Assembly: GCA_028875875.1 (NCBI GenBank)
Contig: JAGWUV010000006.1
Span: 42,209-106,208, forward strand
Source of the DNA: Bacteroidota bacterium
GTDB lineage: Bacteria; Bacteroidota; Bacteroidia; Chitinophagales; Chitinophagaceae
Reading direction: 5' to 3'
Length of the DNA: 64,000 nucleotides
This document shows, one piece after another, positions 36,408 to 45,767 of this stretch (its first letter is position 1; each line of letters begins with the position of its first letter). The notes beneath the pieces were generated by a model. It did not search any database and was not told the origin of the DNA. It worked only from the letters and a program-made list of their open reading frames with translations. Position numbers and translations under genes: made by a program.

Positions 36408-36860
36408 ATGAAATCATTTATACGTTTTATCCCTTTTGCAGCTTTGCTTTTATTTTTAGGCGGATGTTCAAAGGCTGTTGTAATGCCGGTAAATCCTGTT
36501 TCCGGTTCATGGGTATTAACAGATGCCGTACAATACTATGGAGGCGGATGGCAACATTTTGCCACCGGGCTTGAAAGCGGTGTATTTGATTTTTATGATA
36601 ATGGTGCTGCCGGTTATAATGATGGGAATATTTACATGAAAGGTAACTGGTATAGTAATACTGTGGTAAGTGGTTATTATGATCAGTATGGTAATTATTA
36701 TAATGATAGCCATCAGACATTTGAAGTGTACCTGTATGACAGTTATACCAATACCAGCGCCGATATTTATTTTGATGATGTGTTCTTTACCGGTAGCCAA
36801 ATGATTGGTACTGTATACACCAATGGGGTAGTTGAAAAATATGTGTTTAGTAGATATTGA
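36408..36860 (+). CDS. Small lipoprotein, unknown function
   Basis: This 150-residue protein has a lipoprotein signal peptide ending in the lipobox LGGC (Cys20). The mature part is rich in Tyr, Asn, Asp and Gly, with repeated strand-like segments (GSWVLTDAVQYYGGGWQ, ...DIYFDDVFFTGSQMIGTVYT). The pattern fits a small lipocalin-like beta-barrel domain often seen in Bacteroidota lipoproteins. No catalytic motif is visible. It sits alone between the MFS gene and a convergent membrane protein gene, three bases from the latter's stop. Confidence 0.8.
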   Translation: MKSFIRFIPFAALLLFLGGCSKAVVMPVNPVSGSWVLTDAVQYYGGGWQHFATGLESGVFDFYDNGAAGYNDGNIYMKGNWYSNTVVSGYYDQYGNYYNDSHQTFEVYLYDSYTNTSADIYFDDVFFTGSQMIGTVYTNGVVEKYVFSRY

Positions 36861-36863
36861 TCA

Positions 36864-37307
36864 TTACATAGTTTCAATTTCCCCTTTATGTACAGGCTTC
36901 CAGTAGGCATAAAAGTAAGTAAGTATCAAAACGCCGATCACAAAGGGAATCATCGCCAGTTGTTTATAGTGAATGTTTCCATACACAATTTTATCATCAA
37001 AATGCAGAAATTCACTGATCATCCAATAAGAGTTGGCTGTTATCCAAACGGTAATGGCAAGATTGTGGCAAAGCTCAGAAACATATTGGCGGGTTCTGTA
37101 TGCAATAATCACTGATATAATTAATGTAGGAAATATCATTGCAATTCCCAGCGGCCGCCAAACCATGCACCAACTGATATCTTTAAAAAGCCAGAAAACA
37201 ATATGCAGGTTTTCCATTCTCCTGAAACTGATGGGTATAGTATACTGTAGCTCTTTTTGATTAATGATGGGTAGTTGTCCTTCATGTTTAGAATTACTCA
37301 TATTCAT
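36864..37307 (-). CDS. Hypothetical membrane protein (four segments)
   Basis: This 147-residue protein has about four hydrophobic segments (LGIAMIFPTLIISVIIAY, LAITVWITANSYWMISEF, LAMIPFVIGVLILTYFYAYW and a weaker one before them) and a short soluble N-terminus. The family is not recognised. The ATG at 37307 is chosen over a TTG ten codons upstream. It is convergent with the small lipoprotein gene and lies downstream of an unrelated oxidoreductase region. Confidence 0.72.
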   Translation of the reverse strand: MNMSNSKHEGQLPIINQKELQYTIPISFRRMENLHIVFWLFKDISWCMVWRPLGIAMIFPTLIISVIIAYRTRQYVSELCHNLAITVWITANSYWMISEFLHFDDKIVYGNIHYKQLAMIPFVIGVLILTYFYAYWKPVHKGEIETM

Positions 37308-37357
37308 GTGCAAAGTTTTGGAGCAGGTAAAATACAACTTAGTTTTTTTGCTTGCGT

Positions 37358-38416
37358 TTACTTACTCAAAATTCCAGAAAACCTTTTCACATCAGCATTG
37401 GGATGAATTGGCGAACCATGAATAATATGGTGGGATAATTGATACGCAAAAAAGGGAGCCAGCGAACAACCTTTAGTGCCCATACCATTTAAAATGCCTA
37501 TGGTATGATGAACAGGGTGAAGTCCGACAAATGGCCTCCGTTCAATATTTGCAGGGCGAACACTTGCCCAATGGTCAACTATTTCGAAAGGCAGTTTCAA
37601 CCATTGGCGTAATTGAGTTTCCACTTTTGTTCTGAAACCTTCTGATGGATTGGCATCAGCAAAATTCCATTCGTAGGTGGAGCCAATCCAAAACCGGTCA
37701 TCTTTCCAAGGAACAATACTAAGTCCTTGTTTAAAAATGTTACTGTTAGGAAGACCGGGAATTTTGGCAAGTATTGCTTCACCTTTATTTAATGCAAAGG
37801 GGAGAAGATGAAAGAAAGGATTGGTTGCTCCTCCTGCTCCATCGCAAAAGAATATTTTCTCCGCCGTGATGTTTTGATATCTCACTTTGCTTTTCTCAAG
37901 CACCAATTGTTTATGGTCAAACTGCTGTTCCAACAAACAGTTTCTTTCCCGTAATCTATTGCACCATCCATCCAGTAAAGAATGCAGATCAATTAGCCAG
38001 CAGGGATTTGTTTCTCCTATGGCAAAAGGGTAGTTGAAGTAAGTGCGCCAATAATCGGCACTTTCAGGGATGCGTAAATAGTCTTCCGTTGGTAATCGTT
38101 CGTCAAAAGCCAGCTGCATTTGAGCAGTAGGATGAAAATCGAGAATATTACATTGCCGTACCAACTGCTTATCTGTTTCCCGGCCTAATTGTGTATAAGC
38201 TTCCACTGCAAATGGCATCACTTCTTCAATCATCCAGGTTCTTACAATTCTTCTTCCTGTAACAGGATTAATTACACCGCTTGCTACTTTGGTTGAAGTA
38301 TGAGGTTGGTTGGCATCAATGACAAGAATTTTCTTTCCTGGTTTATCAAGATAGTAGCTTAAAAAAGTGCCGCAAATACCTTGTCCAACAATGATATAAT
38401 CTACCTGTTGCTCCAT
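37358..38416 (-). CDS. FAD-dependent oxidoreductase (DAO family)
   Basis: This 352-residue protein has an N-terminal Rossmann dinucleotide motif (DYIIVGQGICGTFLSYYL, a GxGxxG variant) with the acidic end VIDA. ASGVINPVTGRRIVRTW follows, and a C-terminal RPANIERRPFVG and LNGMGTKGCSLAPFFAYQL complete the DAO fold. Members oxidise amines, such as D-amino acids, glycine or glycerol phosphate; the substrate is not known. The upstream 132-residue secreted protein gene ends one base before this start, so they are co-transcribed. Confidence 0.85.
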   Translation of the reverse strand: MEQQVDYIIVGQGICGTFLSYYLDKPGKKILVIDANQPHTSTKVASGVINPVTGRRIVRTWMIEEVMPFAVEAYTQLGRETDKQLVRQCNILDFHPTAQMQLAFDERLPTEDYLRIPESADYWRTYFNYPFAIGETNPCWLIDLHSLLDGWCNRLRERNCLLEQQFDHKQLVLEKSKVRYQNITAEKIFFCDGAGGATNPFFHLLPFALNKGEAILAKIPGLPNSNIFKQGLSIVPWKDDRFWIGSTYEWNFADANPSEGFRTKVETQLRQWLKLPFEIVDHWASVRPANIERRPFVGLHPVHHTIGILNGMGTKGCSLAPFFAYQLSHHIIHGSPIHPNADVKRFSGILSK

Positions 38417-38417
38417 T

Positions 38418-38816
38418 TTACTTTACGGGAATGATTTGTGAAACAGAGTCTTTGAAGGCTCCACAGGTAGCTTTAATAATAAGTTGCACTTTTCCTGTAA
38501 AGTTACCCGGAACCGTGAAGGGAAAATTAGTCTTGAATTTTTGTCCCGGCGTAGCTGTAAAATACTGAAAGGGAAAAATATTCAGAAACCAGCCATCCAC
38601 ACTGGTATGGGTTTGGTAATTGAATAATTCAAATGTGATATTACCGGTTGTTTCATCGTGCAAGCGATGTTCTATTTCAACAACTAATTGTTTTTGTTGA
38701 TTGGGATGAAGCACAGAAGGGAAATGGCTATGAATAGAAAGTGCTTTTCCTGATGACTGGCAATAACCTGAGCAATAGATAGTGGTAAAAAAAATGAATA
38801 GGCAAAATGGCTTCAT
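38418..38816 (-). CDS. Secreted hypothetical protein (132 aa)
   Basis: This 132-residue protein has a signal peptide (MKPFCLFIFFTTIYCSGYC, then QSS) and a predicted immunoglobulin-like beta-sandwich: alternating strands such as LVVEIEHRL, NITFELFNY and GKVQLIIKATCG. The family is not recognised. It is the first gene of a two-gene unit with the FAD oxidoreductase (one-base gap), which suggests related roles, though one is exported and the other appears cytoplasmic. Confidence 0.75.
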   Translation of the reverse strand: MKPFCLFIFFTTIYCSGYCQSSGKALSIHSHFPSVLHPNQQKQLVVEIEHRLHDETTGNITFELFNYQTHTSVDGWFLNIFPFQYFTATPGQKFKTNFPFTVPGNFTGKVQLIIKATCGAFKDSVSQIIPVK

Positions 38817-38874
38817 AAAAATAGATGCGGGTAAAAGTAATCAATCAGGTATAATAACAGTAGCGTAAATATCA

Positions 38875-38905
38875 TAAAAAAGCAACACCATTGCTGATGT
38901 TGCTT
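38875..38905 (-). terminator. Intrinsic terminator behind the 24-codon ORF
   Basis: An 8-bp stem with AAGCAACA-type arms (38880-38887 and 38898-38905, paired with TGTTGCTT) is followed by T5 on the minus strand. It is a second terminator after the one closest to sucD, implying a separate short transcript between them. Confidence 0.7.
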
Positions 38906-38927
38906 AATAAAATGCTCGCAGTGGACA

Positions 38928-39002
38928 CTACAAGCCTACCCCCATTTGAAATTTATTCCTGAATGCAATATTAATTTTTTTAACTCGATCACCAATACCC
39001 AT
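38928..39002 (-). CDS. Possible 24-residue peptide gene or small RNA
   Basis: An ATG frame encodes 24 residues (starts MGIGDRVKKINIAF, ends QMGVGL) and stops 23 bases before a strong terminator. It is bounded upstream by the sucD terminator. The peptide is basic and amphipathic. A dedicated terminator makes a real short transcript likely; whether it is translated is uncertain. Confidence 0.35.
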   Translation of the reverse strand: MGIGDRVKKINIAFRNKFQMGVGL

Positions 39003-39019
39003 TTTGGGGTATTTTTTTA

Positions 39020-39051
39020 AAATACAAATGCCTCCCAAATAGAGAGGCATT
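39020..39051 (-). terminator. Terminator of sucD
   Basis: A perfect 8-bp stem (AATGCCTC / GAGGCATT) is followed on the minus strand by a T-rich stretch, about 20 bases after the sucD stop. Confidence 0.7.
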
Positions 39052-39071
39052 AATATATCAGTAGTGATTTT

Positions 39072-39944
39072 TTACTTTTTCAGGGCAGCTGCCATTGTTT
39101 TGCCAATATCTGCAGGGCTGGCTACTACATGAATACCACATTCAGCCATGATCTTCATTTTAGCAGCGGCTGTATCATCAGCACCACCTATGATTGCACC
39201 GGCGTGGCCCATTCTACGGCCGGGAGGTGCAGTTTGACCTGCAATAAAACCAACAACGGGTTTTGTAGCATTCTCTTTGATCCATCTTGCAGCATCAGCT
39301 TCCATGCTTCCGCCAATTTCACCGATCATAATAATACCTTCCGTTGCAGGGTCGTTCATTAATAATTTAACCGCTTCAACTGTTGGAGTACCAATGATCG
39401 GATCACCTCCAATTCCAATAGCAGTAGTAATACCTAATCCGGCTTTCACCACCTGATCTGCAGCCTCATAGGTTAATGTACCTGACTTAGAAACGATACC
39501 AATTGTTCCGGGTTTGAAAATAAAGCCGGGCATGATGCCCACTTTAGCTTCTCCGGCAGTAATAACACCCGGGCAGTTAGGGCCAATTAATCTTGTATTT
39601 TTACCTAAGAGGTAGTTTTTCACTTTAACCATGTCCTGAACCGGGATACCTTCAGTAATACAAACCACCAAACCAATACCGGCATCAGCTGCTTCCATAA
39701 TGGCATCGGCTGCAAAAGCAGGCGGAACGAAAATGATGCTCACATCAGCCCCGGTTGCCTTTACCGCATCAGCTACTGTATTAAAAACAGGCCTGTCTAA
39801 ATGCGTGGTTCCACCTTTATTCGGAGTTACACCACCAACCACATTGGTTCCGTATTCGATCATTTGTGAAGCATGGAAAGTTCCTTCAGTTCCGGTAAAT
39901 CCCTGAACAATGATCTTGGATTGTTTATTTACTAATACCGACAT
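39072..39944 (-). CDS. sucD: Succinate-CoA ligase, alpha subunit
   Basis: This 290-residue subunit has the N-terminal CoA-binding Rossmann domain ([23 protein letters not shown]), the GPNCPG motif, and the phospho-His loop [10 protein letters not shown]. It makes ATP or GTP from succinyl-CoA in the TCA cycle together with SucC, which is not present in this window. The ATG at 39944 is preferred over one ten codons upstream, which would overlap the -7 box. The chain is otherwise complete. Confidence 0.95.
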   Translation of the reverse strand: MSVLVNKQSKIIVQGFTGTEGTFHASQMIEYGTNVVGGVTPNKGGTTHLDRPVFNTVADAVKATGADVSIIFVPPAFAADAIMEAADAGIGLVVCITEGIPVQDMVKVKNYLLGKNTRLIGPNCPGVITAGEAKVGIMPGFIFKPGTIGIVSKSGTLTYEAADQVVKAGLGITTAIGIGGDPIIGTPTVEAVKLLMNDPATEGIIMIGEIGGSMEADAARWIKENATKPVVGFIAGQTAPPGRRMGHAGAIIGGADDTAAAKMKIMAECGIHVVASPADIGKTMAAALKK

Positions 39945-39971
39945 GTTAATGAAGATTAATTTAAGATGGCG

Positions 39972-39979
39972 CAAAAGTA
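39972..39979 (-). promoter_or_regulatory. -7 box of sucD
   Basis: TACTTTTG on the minus strand lies 28 bases before the ATG at 39944, a full match to the Bacteroidota -7 consensus. Confidence 0.6.
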
Positions 39980-40118
39980 AATGATATTGCGATAGAATCA
40001 GTATTTAACTAAAGTAATTGAGGCTGAATACATAGCCCTTATGCTTTTTTAACAGGATGCTAAAACCTGCTAACAGAAAACGGGTTTTGCCATCACAGCA
40101 AATAACTCTGCCTAAGAC

Positions 40119-40148
40119 TTTGTATTTCCGCTCCATTCCCTACTTTTG
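40119..40148 (+). promoter_or_regulatory. Promoter of efp
   Basis: A -33 TTTG (40119-40122) and a -7 TACTTTTG (40141-40148) are separated by 18 bases, close to the Bacteroidota sigma(ABfr) consensus. The start codon is 19 bases further on, after a T8 run. Confidence 0.7.
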
Positions 40149-40166
40149 CGCCACTAAATTTTTTTT

Positions 40167-40733
40167 ATGGCAACAACAGCAGACATCAGCCGTGGTATGG
40201 TGCTGAAATTAGATGGAAGCCTTTACAGCGTGGTAGAGTTTGGAGAGAACAAAACTGCCCGTGCCGCAGCTAAAGTATGGGCCAAATTAAAAGGCGTAGA
40301 CAATAGCCGTACCATTGAAAAAACATGGAACAGTGGTGAAAATATTTATCCTGTTCGTGTAGAGAAAAAGCAGTTCCAGTTTTTGTATAAGGATGATAGC
40401 GGTTATAACCTGATGAACAATGAAACCTATGAACAAATTGCCATTGCAGAAGAGATGATTGATGGTGTTCCCTTTTTAAAAGAAGGCGGAGAGGTGTTCG
40501 TGTTGATCAATACCGAGAACGATCAGCCTATCGGTGCGGAGTTACCCGAAAAAGTAATAATGAAAATAACTTATTGCGAACCAGGTTTAAGAGGTGATAC
40601 TGCTACACGTGCTACCAAGCCTGCAACTGTTGAAACAGGTGCTACGGTTCAGGTTCCTCTTTTTGTTGAGGATGGTGAGGTAATCCGTGTGAACACCAGA
40701 ACAGGTGAGTACGTAGAAAGAGTAAAAGAATAA
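40167..40733 (+). CDS. efp: Elongation factor P with Arg at the tip position
   Basis: This 188-residue EF-P with all three barrels relieves ribosome stalling at polyproline. The loop that usually carries a modified Lys (K34 in E. coli, KPGKG) reads NKTARAAAKVW, placing Arg at residue 32. That is the position that is rhamnosylated by EarP in Pseudomonas EF-P, whose loop (KSGRNAA) aligns well. The C-terminal signature YCEPGLRGDTATRATKPATVETGA is normal. It precedes accB and accC, a common bacterial arrangement, but has its own terminator. Confidence 0.95.
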   Translation: MATTADISRGMVLKLDGSLYSVVEFGENKTARAAAKVWAKLKGVDNSRTIEKTWNSGENIYPVRVEKKQFQFLYKDDSGYNLMNNETYEQIAIAEEMIDGVPFLKEGGEVFVLINTENDQPIGAELPEKVIMKITYCEPGLRGDTATRATKPATVETGATVQVPLFVEDGEVIRVNTRTGEYVERVKE

Positions 40734-40753
40734 TTACATATCATTCAAGAGGT

Positions 40754-40783
40754 AAGCTTCGCCTTATAAGCGGAGCTTTTTTC
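40754..40783 (+). terminator. Intrinsic terminator of efp
   Basis: A 9-bp stem with one G-T pair (40754-40762 and 40770-40778, loop CTTATAA) is followed by a T run, 20 bases after the stop. Confidence 0.75.
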
Positions 40784-40898
40784 TTGAAATTATAATTCCA
40801 TTGAGATTTTCAAAAAATGCCTTTTTTTATCAAAAAAAGGCTATTTTGCCCCTCTTTTCAACCAAAAACAAGCTTTTTTTCACAAAAACTTGCCAATT

Positions 40899-41372
40899 AT
40901 GGACTTAAAACAAATTCACGAATTAATTAAGATCATTAATAAAAGTAACATAGGCGAAATAAGTATAGAGGATAAAGATGGTAAAGTAACCATCAAGCAA
41001 AAAGAAGAGCAAGTAGTAACTGTAGCTGCTCCGCAGCAAGTGTATAACGTAGCACCTCCTGTGGCTGCTGCAGCACCTGTGGCCCAGGCACCTGCACAAG
41101 CACCTGCCGCGGCACCTGCAAAAGCAGATAACCTTGTTACCATCAAGAGTCCAATGATCGGTACTTTCTACCGCAAACCTTCTCCGGATAAACCCAATTT
41201 TGTGGAAGCTGGATCGGAGATCACTCCAGGTAAAGTAGTTTGTATCATTGAAGCGATGAAGCTGTTCAATGAAATTGAAGCAGAAATTTCAGGAACCATC
41301 GTGAAGATATTGGTTGAGGATAACAGTCCTGTTGAATACGATCAACCTTTATTCCTGGTAGAACCGGCATAA
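40899..41372 (+). CDS. accB: Acetyl-CoA carboxylase biotin carboxyl carrier protein
   Basis: This 157-residue protein has an N-terminal helical part ([20 protein letters not shown]), an Ala/Pro/Gln-rich flexible linker (about 45-80) and a C-terminal biotinyl domain. The biotin lysine is in [15 protein letters not shown]. It carries biotin between AccC and the carboxyltransferase in the first step of fatty acid synthesis. The ATG at 40899 is chosen over a TTG three codons upstream. accC follows 82 bases later. Confidence 0.96.
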   Translation: MDLKQIHELIKIINKSNIGEISIEDKDGKVTIKQKEEQVVTVAAPQQVYNVAPPVAAAAPVAQAPAQAPAAAPAKADNLVTIKSPMIGTFYRKPSPDKPNFVEAGSEITPGKVVCIIEAMKLFNEIEAEISGTIVKILVEDNSPVEYDQPLFLVEPA

Positions 41373-41454
41373 TTTGATGATTAACCAATTCGCCCTGTGC
41401 AATTGGTTTTTTTTGTGCCTGATTGTTTAATTGTCGAATTATCAAACTGAATTC

Positions 41455-42795
41455 ATGTTTAAAAAAATATTAATCGCTAACCGCGGGGAAATTGCATTGC
41501 GTGTTATCAGAACGGCCCGTGAAATGGGTATTAAAACTGTTGCTGTTTATTCTACCGCAGATAAAGACAGCTTGCATGTTCGCTTTGCAGATGAAGCTGT
41601 TTGTATTGGAAAACCTGCCAGCGGAGAGTCTTATCTGAATATCCCTCATATTATGGCTGCGGCTGAAATTACCAATGCCGATGCGGTACATCCAGGTTAC
41701 GGATTTTTAGCAGAGAATGCCAAATTCTCTCAAATATGTGCCGATCATGGCATTAAGTTCATTGGCCCCACGCCTGAGATGATCAATGCCATGGGTGATA
41801 AAATGACCGCTAAAGAAACGATGATCAAAGCCGGTGTACCTGTTATCCCCGGAAGCGATGGCTTATTGGAAAGTTTGGAACAGGCGAAACATCTTGCCAA
41901 GAATGTAGTGGGCTATCCTGTGATCCTGAAAGCTACTGCAGGTGGTGGTGGAAAGGGGATGCGGGTTGTATGGGAAGAAAGTGAGCTGGAAAGAGCATAC
42001 AATACCGCCAAAGCAGAAGCTGGCGCTGCATTTAAGAATGATGGAATTTATATGGAAAAGTTCGTTGAAGAACCACGGCATATTGAAATACAGGTGGCAG
42101 GCGACCAGTATGGTAACGTTTGTCATTTGAGTGAGAGGGATTGTTCAATTCAGCGAAGGCACCAAAAACTGGTGGAGGAATCACCTTCGCCATTTATGAC
42201 CCCTGAACTGCGTGAGAAAATGGGAGAAGCTGCAATCAAAGCTGCATCTGCCATTAACTATGAAAGTGTGGGTACAATTGAGTTTCTGGTGGATAAGCAT
42301 CGTAACTTCTACTTCATGGAAATGAATACCCGTATTCAGGTAGAGCATTGCGTAACTGAAGAAGTAGTGAGTTTTGACCTGATTAAAGAGCAAATCAAAA
42401 TTGCTTTGGGTGAAAAAATTTCAGGAAGAAATTATTTCCCGCAAATGCATGCTATCGAATGCCGTATCAATGCAGAAGATCCGTATAACGATTTCAGACC
42501 CTCTCCAGGTAAGATCACAACGCTGCATACTCCCGGCGGACACGGTGTTCGTGTAGACAGCCACGTATATGCAGGCTACGTTATCCCCCCGTATTACGAT
42601 TCCATGATCGGTAAACTGATTACAGTTGCCCAAACAAGGGAGGAGGCAATAGATACGATGTACCGTGCATTAAGTGAATATGTGATTGAAGGAGTGAAGA
42701 CCACCATTCCTTTCCATCTTCAGCTAATGAAGAATGAAGATTTCAGGAAAGGTAACTTTACTACCAAGTTCCTCGAGACTTTTAAAATGCAATAA
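41455..42795 (+). CDS. accC: Acetyl-CoA carboxylase biotin carboxylase
   Basis: This 446-residue ATP-grasp enzyme starts [19 protein letters not shown]. It has the glycine-rich ATP loop [14 protein letters not shown], bicarbonate/biotin-binding [12 protein letters not shown], and [16 protein letters not shown]. It carboxylates biotin on AccB. The ATG at 41455 is preferred to a TTG eight codons upstream. It is transcribed with accB and closed by a strong terminator. Pyruvate or propionyl-CoA carboxylases have a similar domain, but the stand-alone length and the accB neighbour favour AccC. Confidence 0.96.
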   Translation: MFKKILIANRGEIALRVIRTAREMGIKTVAVYSTADKDSLHVRFADEAVCIGKPASGESYLNIPHIMAAAEITNADAVHPGYGFLAENAKFSQICADHGIKFIGPTPEMINAMGDKMTAKETMIKAGVPVIPGSDGLLESLEQAKHLAKNVVGYPVILKATAGGGGKGMRVVWEESELERAYNTAKAEAGAAFKNDGIYMEKFVEEPRHIEIQVAGDQYGNVCHLSERDCSIQRRHQKLVEESPSPFMTPELREKMGEAAIKAASAINYESVGTIEFLVDKHRNFYFMEMNTRIQVEHCVTEEVVSFDLIKEQIKIALGEKISGRNYFPQMHAIECRINAEDPYNDFRPSPGKITTLHTPGGHGVRVDSHVYAGYVIPPYYDSMIGKLITVAQTREEAIDTMYRALSEYVIEGVKTTIPFHLQLMKNEDFRKGNFTTKFLETFKMQ

Positions 42796-42821
42796 ATCTA
42801 ATTGATACAATGTGTTTAAAT

Positions 42822-42850
42822 AAAAAACCTTCAGCTACTGAAGGTTTTTT
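42822..42850. terminator. Bidirectional terminator between accC and the Spy-like gene
   Basis: A 13-bp perfect stem (42822-42834 and 42838-42850, loop CTA) has A and T tracts at its ends, between two convergent genes. Confidence 0.85.
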
Positions 42851-42877
42851 TATTGTGTGAGGGAGGCAGATCGAATA

Positions 42878-43279
42878 CTAATTCTGTCCACCGCCAAAGC
42901 CTCTGCCACCTTGCTGCATTCTCTGCTGGCGCTGCTTTTCGTAATAGTCAGCTACTTTTTTCGCTAAGTCTTCATCCTTTAAAGCAGATGCCCATCTTTT
43001 CATCCTTGCTTCGTTCAGTTCTTTCATTTTGCTTAGCCTTTCATCCTGACTTAAATCTCTCATACCTCTCATTTGCATCATCATTTCCATGTTGATGGAT
43101 ACAACTGAATCGGCTTGTTCATCTGTTAATTTCAGATCGGAGTTTTTTAGTTGCTGGATTTGCCTTGCTTTCATGGCCGCAGGATCAAATCCCCTGCCAC
43201 CACCAGCAGGAGGTTGCGCCATTACTGTAGTGAAAGCTGTTGCAGTGATGATAGCTGCCAGGAAAAAAATCTTTTTCAT
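42878..43279 (-). CDS. Secreted Spy/CpxP-like protein
   Basis: This 133-residue exported protein (signal peptide cleaved after VMAQ) has a helical, Met/Gln/Arg-rich core. It contains LKLTDEQADSVVSINMEMM and DERLSKMKELNEARMKRW, the spaced pattern of the LTxxQ/Spy superfamily of periplasmic chaperones. Gly-rich stretches flank both ends (PPAGGGRGF, GGRGFGGGQN). Function as a chaperone is inferred from the fold class only. No regulator is adjacent. Confidence 0.75.
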   Translation of the reverse strand: MKKIFFLAAIITATAFTTVMAQPPAGGGRGFDPAAMKARQIQQLKNSDLKLTDEQADSVVSINMEMMMQMRGMRDLSQDERLSKMKELNEARMKRWASALKDEDLAKKVADYYEKQRQQRMQQGGRGFGGGQN

Positions 43280-43385
43280 ATGCTCATTTAGAATTTAGAT
43301 ACTGAAATTAAAAGTAAGTACCGAATACCGGTTGATTTAATCGGTAGAGTGTTTTAATAAATGGGCTGATCGGTTAAGTAGGAAA

Positions 43386-43422
43386 TAAAAAAGCCCGGGG
43401 AAGCATATTGCCCGGGCTTTTC
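43386..43422 (-). terminator. Terminator of the GSIII gene
   Basis: An 11-bp stem (43389-43399 and 43411-43421; AAAAGCCCGGG arm) is followed by a T tract on the minus strand, 20 bases after the glutamine synthetase III stop. Confidence 0.85.
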
Positions 43423-43441
43423 TTATGTATGAATCAGGTAA

Positions 43442-45634
43442 CTATCTCAGAAAAAGCATTTCCCGATACTTAGGTAAAGTCCAGTGTTCATCATCCACAA
43501 GGTGCTCCAGCTTATCTACATGATAACGGATATCATCAAAGAAAGCTTCTTTTACCTGCGTGCAATAGGCGATCGCTTTTGTTCTTGTACTTTCGATATT
43601 ATTCGCAATCTTTCTGGCTTCAACCAGTGCGTCCACTTTTTCATGAACCTGCTGAATGTGTTCACTGATCTTGGTAAGTATCTGCAGCTGGCTCTTATAA
43701 GCACTTTCAGGTAAACCTGCAGCTTTCAATCCGTTGATATTTTGGATCAGGTCGTTCTGGTATTTGATGGCTGAAGGGATAATGTGGTTCAGTGCAAGAT
43801 CTCCCATTATCCTGGCTTCGATTTGAACCTTCTTGATGTATTTTTCCAGTTCAATTTCATGCCTTGCTTCCAGTTCTGCATGAGAGTAAACTGCATTGCT
43901 TTCAAATAATTTTTTAGCCTTAGGAGTAATCATTGCATCAAGAGCAAGGGGTGTGGTTCTAAGGTTGGGCAAACCCCTGCGTTCTGCTTCTTTATGCCAC
44001 TCTTCGCTATACCCATCTCCTTCAAACAACACTTTTTTACTATCCACAATGTATTTCTGGATGATGTGCATGATAGCAATTTCTTTCTTCTCACCTTTTT
44101 CAATCAGTCCATCCACATCCTTCTTAAATACTTTTAAGGTTTCAGCAACTATAGTATTTAAAACCGTCATTGCATTGGCGCAGTTGGCAGAAGAGCCTAC
44201 GGCACGGAACTCAAATTTATTACCGGTGAAAGCGAAAGGAGAAGTTCTGTTCCTATCGGTATTATCCAATAATAATTCGGGGATGGAACGATGGATGTCC
44301 AGTTTCAAAATAGCTTCATCCTGCTCGTCGAATTTTGCACTTACACGGGATTCGATTTCATTCAAAACATTTGCCAGGTACTGTCCAACGAATACTGAAA
44401 TGATAGCCGGAGGGGCTTCATTGGCGCCAAGCCTGTGATCATTTCCGGCTGAAGCAATAGATGATCTCAGTAAATCAGCATAATCATGTACCGCTTTGAT
44501 GGTATTCACAAAGAAGGTAAGGAACATGAGGTTGGTCTTAGGTGTTTTACCCGGTGATAGCAGGTTTACACCCGTATCGGTGGCCATGCTCCAGTTATTG
44601 TGTTTACCACTACCGTTGATGCCGGCGAATGGTTTTTCGTGCAACAGTACACGCAGTTTATGACGGCGTGCAACACGATCCATAATATCCATCAGTAAAG
44701 CGTTATGATCTACAGCAACACTCACTTCTTCAAATATCGGGGCTGCTTCGAATTGGGCGGGAGCTACTTCATTATGCCTTGTTTTTAATGGGATACCCAA
44801 CTTATAACATTCCACTTCAAAGTCACGCATAAAAGCATATACTCTTTCAGGAATAGAACCAAAGTAATGATCCTCTAATTGCTGGCCTTTAGCAGGAGCA
44901 GCACCGAATACGGTTCTTTCGCATTGGATCAGGTCGGGCCGTGCATTAGCCAGGCTTTCATCAATCACAAAATATTCCTGTTCCCATCCGAGTGTGGCCG
45001 TTACTTTGGTAACGTTCTTATCAAAATAGTTACATACATCTACAGCTGCCTTGTTTAAAGCTTCCAGTGCTTTTAAAAGAGGAGCTTTATAATCGAGCGA
45101 TTCACCGGTATAGGAAACGAAAATGGTGGGTATGCATAAGGTTTTACCATGACCGATTTCAATAATGAACGCAGGTGAAGATGGATCCCAGGCCGTATAA
45201 CCTCTTGCTTCGAAAGTAGCACGTAAACCGCCGCTTGGAAAAGAAGAAGCATCGGGCTCTTGCTGTATCAACGCACCGCCGTCAAACTCTTCAATTGGGG
45301 TACCATCACTTTTAATGGTAAAAAAGCTATCATGCTTTTCAGCTGTAGTACCCGTTAATGGTTGAAACCAGTGTGTAAAATGTGTTACGCCTTTGGTTTC
45401 AGCCCAGGCTTTAATGCCATTTGCTATTTGGCCGGCAACGGTTCTGTCTACTTTTTTAGCTCCCCTGATACTGGCAACCAAACTTTTATAAGCTTCGTCG
45501 CTCAGGTACTGGCGTGCTGTTTTAAGAGTGAATACATTTTCCTGGAAGATGGCTGTGATCTTTCCAACAGGAACATCCTGTTTTTCATCAGGTATACTTC
45601 TGAGGTTGCTTATGGCCTGAAAGCGTAATGACAT
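43442..45634 (-). CDS. glnN: Glutamine synthetase type III
   Basis: This 730-residue protein is the large, hexamer-of-dimers type of glutamine synthetase found in Bacteroidota. It has TLGWEQEYFVIDE, KTRHNEVAPAQFEAAPIFEE, GINGSGKHNNWSM and RTSPFAFTGNKFEFRAVGSS, which hold the metal and ATP sites. It condenses glutamate and ammonia. A type II enzyme gene lies upstream on the same strand, separated by a terminator, so the cell has two unrelated glutamine synthetases in tandem. Confidence 0.96.
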   Translation of the reverse strand: MSLRFQAISNLRSIPDEKQDVPVGKITAIFQENVFTLKTARQYLSDEAYKSLVASIRGAKKVDRTVAGQIANGIKAWAETKGVTHFTHWFQPLTGTTAEKHDSFFTIKSDGTPIEEFDGGALIQQEPDASSFPSGGLRATFEARGYTAWDPSSPAFIIEIGHGKTLCIPTIFVSYTGESLDYKAPLLKALEALNKAAVDVCNYFDKNVTKVTATLGWEQEYFVIDESLANARPDLIQCERTVFGAAPAKGQQLEDHYFGSIPERVYAFMRDFEVECYKLGIPLKTRHNEVAPAQFEAAPIFEEVSVAVDHNALLMDIMDRVARRHKLRVLLHEKPFAGINGSGKHNNWSMATDTGVNLLSPGKTPKTNLMFLTFFVNTIKAVHDYADLLRSSIASAGNDHRLGANEAPPAIISVFVGQYLANVLNEIESRVSAKFDEQDEAILKLDIHRSIPELLLDNTDRNRTSPFAFTGNKFEFRAVGSSANCANAMTVLNTIVAETLKVFKKDVDGLIEKGEKKEIAIMHIIQKYIVDSKKVLFEGDGYSEEWHKEAERRGLPNLRTTPLALDAMITPKAKKLFESNAVYSHAELEARHEIELEKYIKKVQIEARIMGDLALNHIIPSAIKYQNDLIQNINGLKAAGLPESAYKSQLQILTKISEHIQQVHEKVDALVEARKIANNIESTRTKAIAYCTQVKEAFFDDIRYHVDKLEHLVDDEHWTLPKYREMLFLR

Positions 45635-45710
45635 GTTTTTAAATTTAAGTATAGCAAATATAAATTTTTATAGTGCCTGTAATCATTAGCACAACAAGTA
45701 TTTCCATTAT

Positions 45711-45745
45711 AAAAAAACCTCTTCCTGTTGAGGGGGAAGAGGTTT
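45711..45745 (-). terminator. Terminator of the GSII gene
   Basis: An 11-bp stem (45715-45725 and 45735-45745) is followed by T7 on the minus strand, 22 bases past the stop of the type II synthetase. Confidence 0.85.
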
Positions 45746-45767
45746 AAAACATCATCTATGTTAAGAA

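Noticed and set aside
36427..36800. Two minus-strand frames antisense to the small lipoprotein
   Set aside because: His/Tyr- and Ile/Thr-rich compositions are mirror images of the Tyr/Asn-rich lipoprotein codons; no homology-like motifs.
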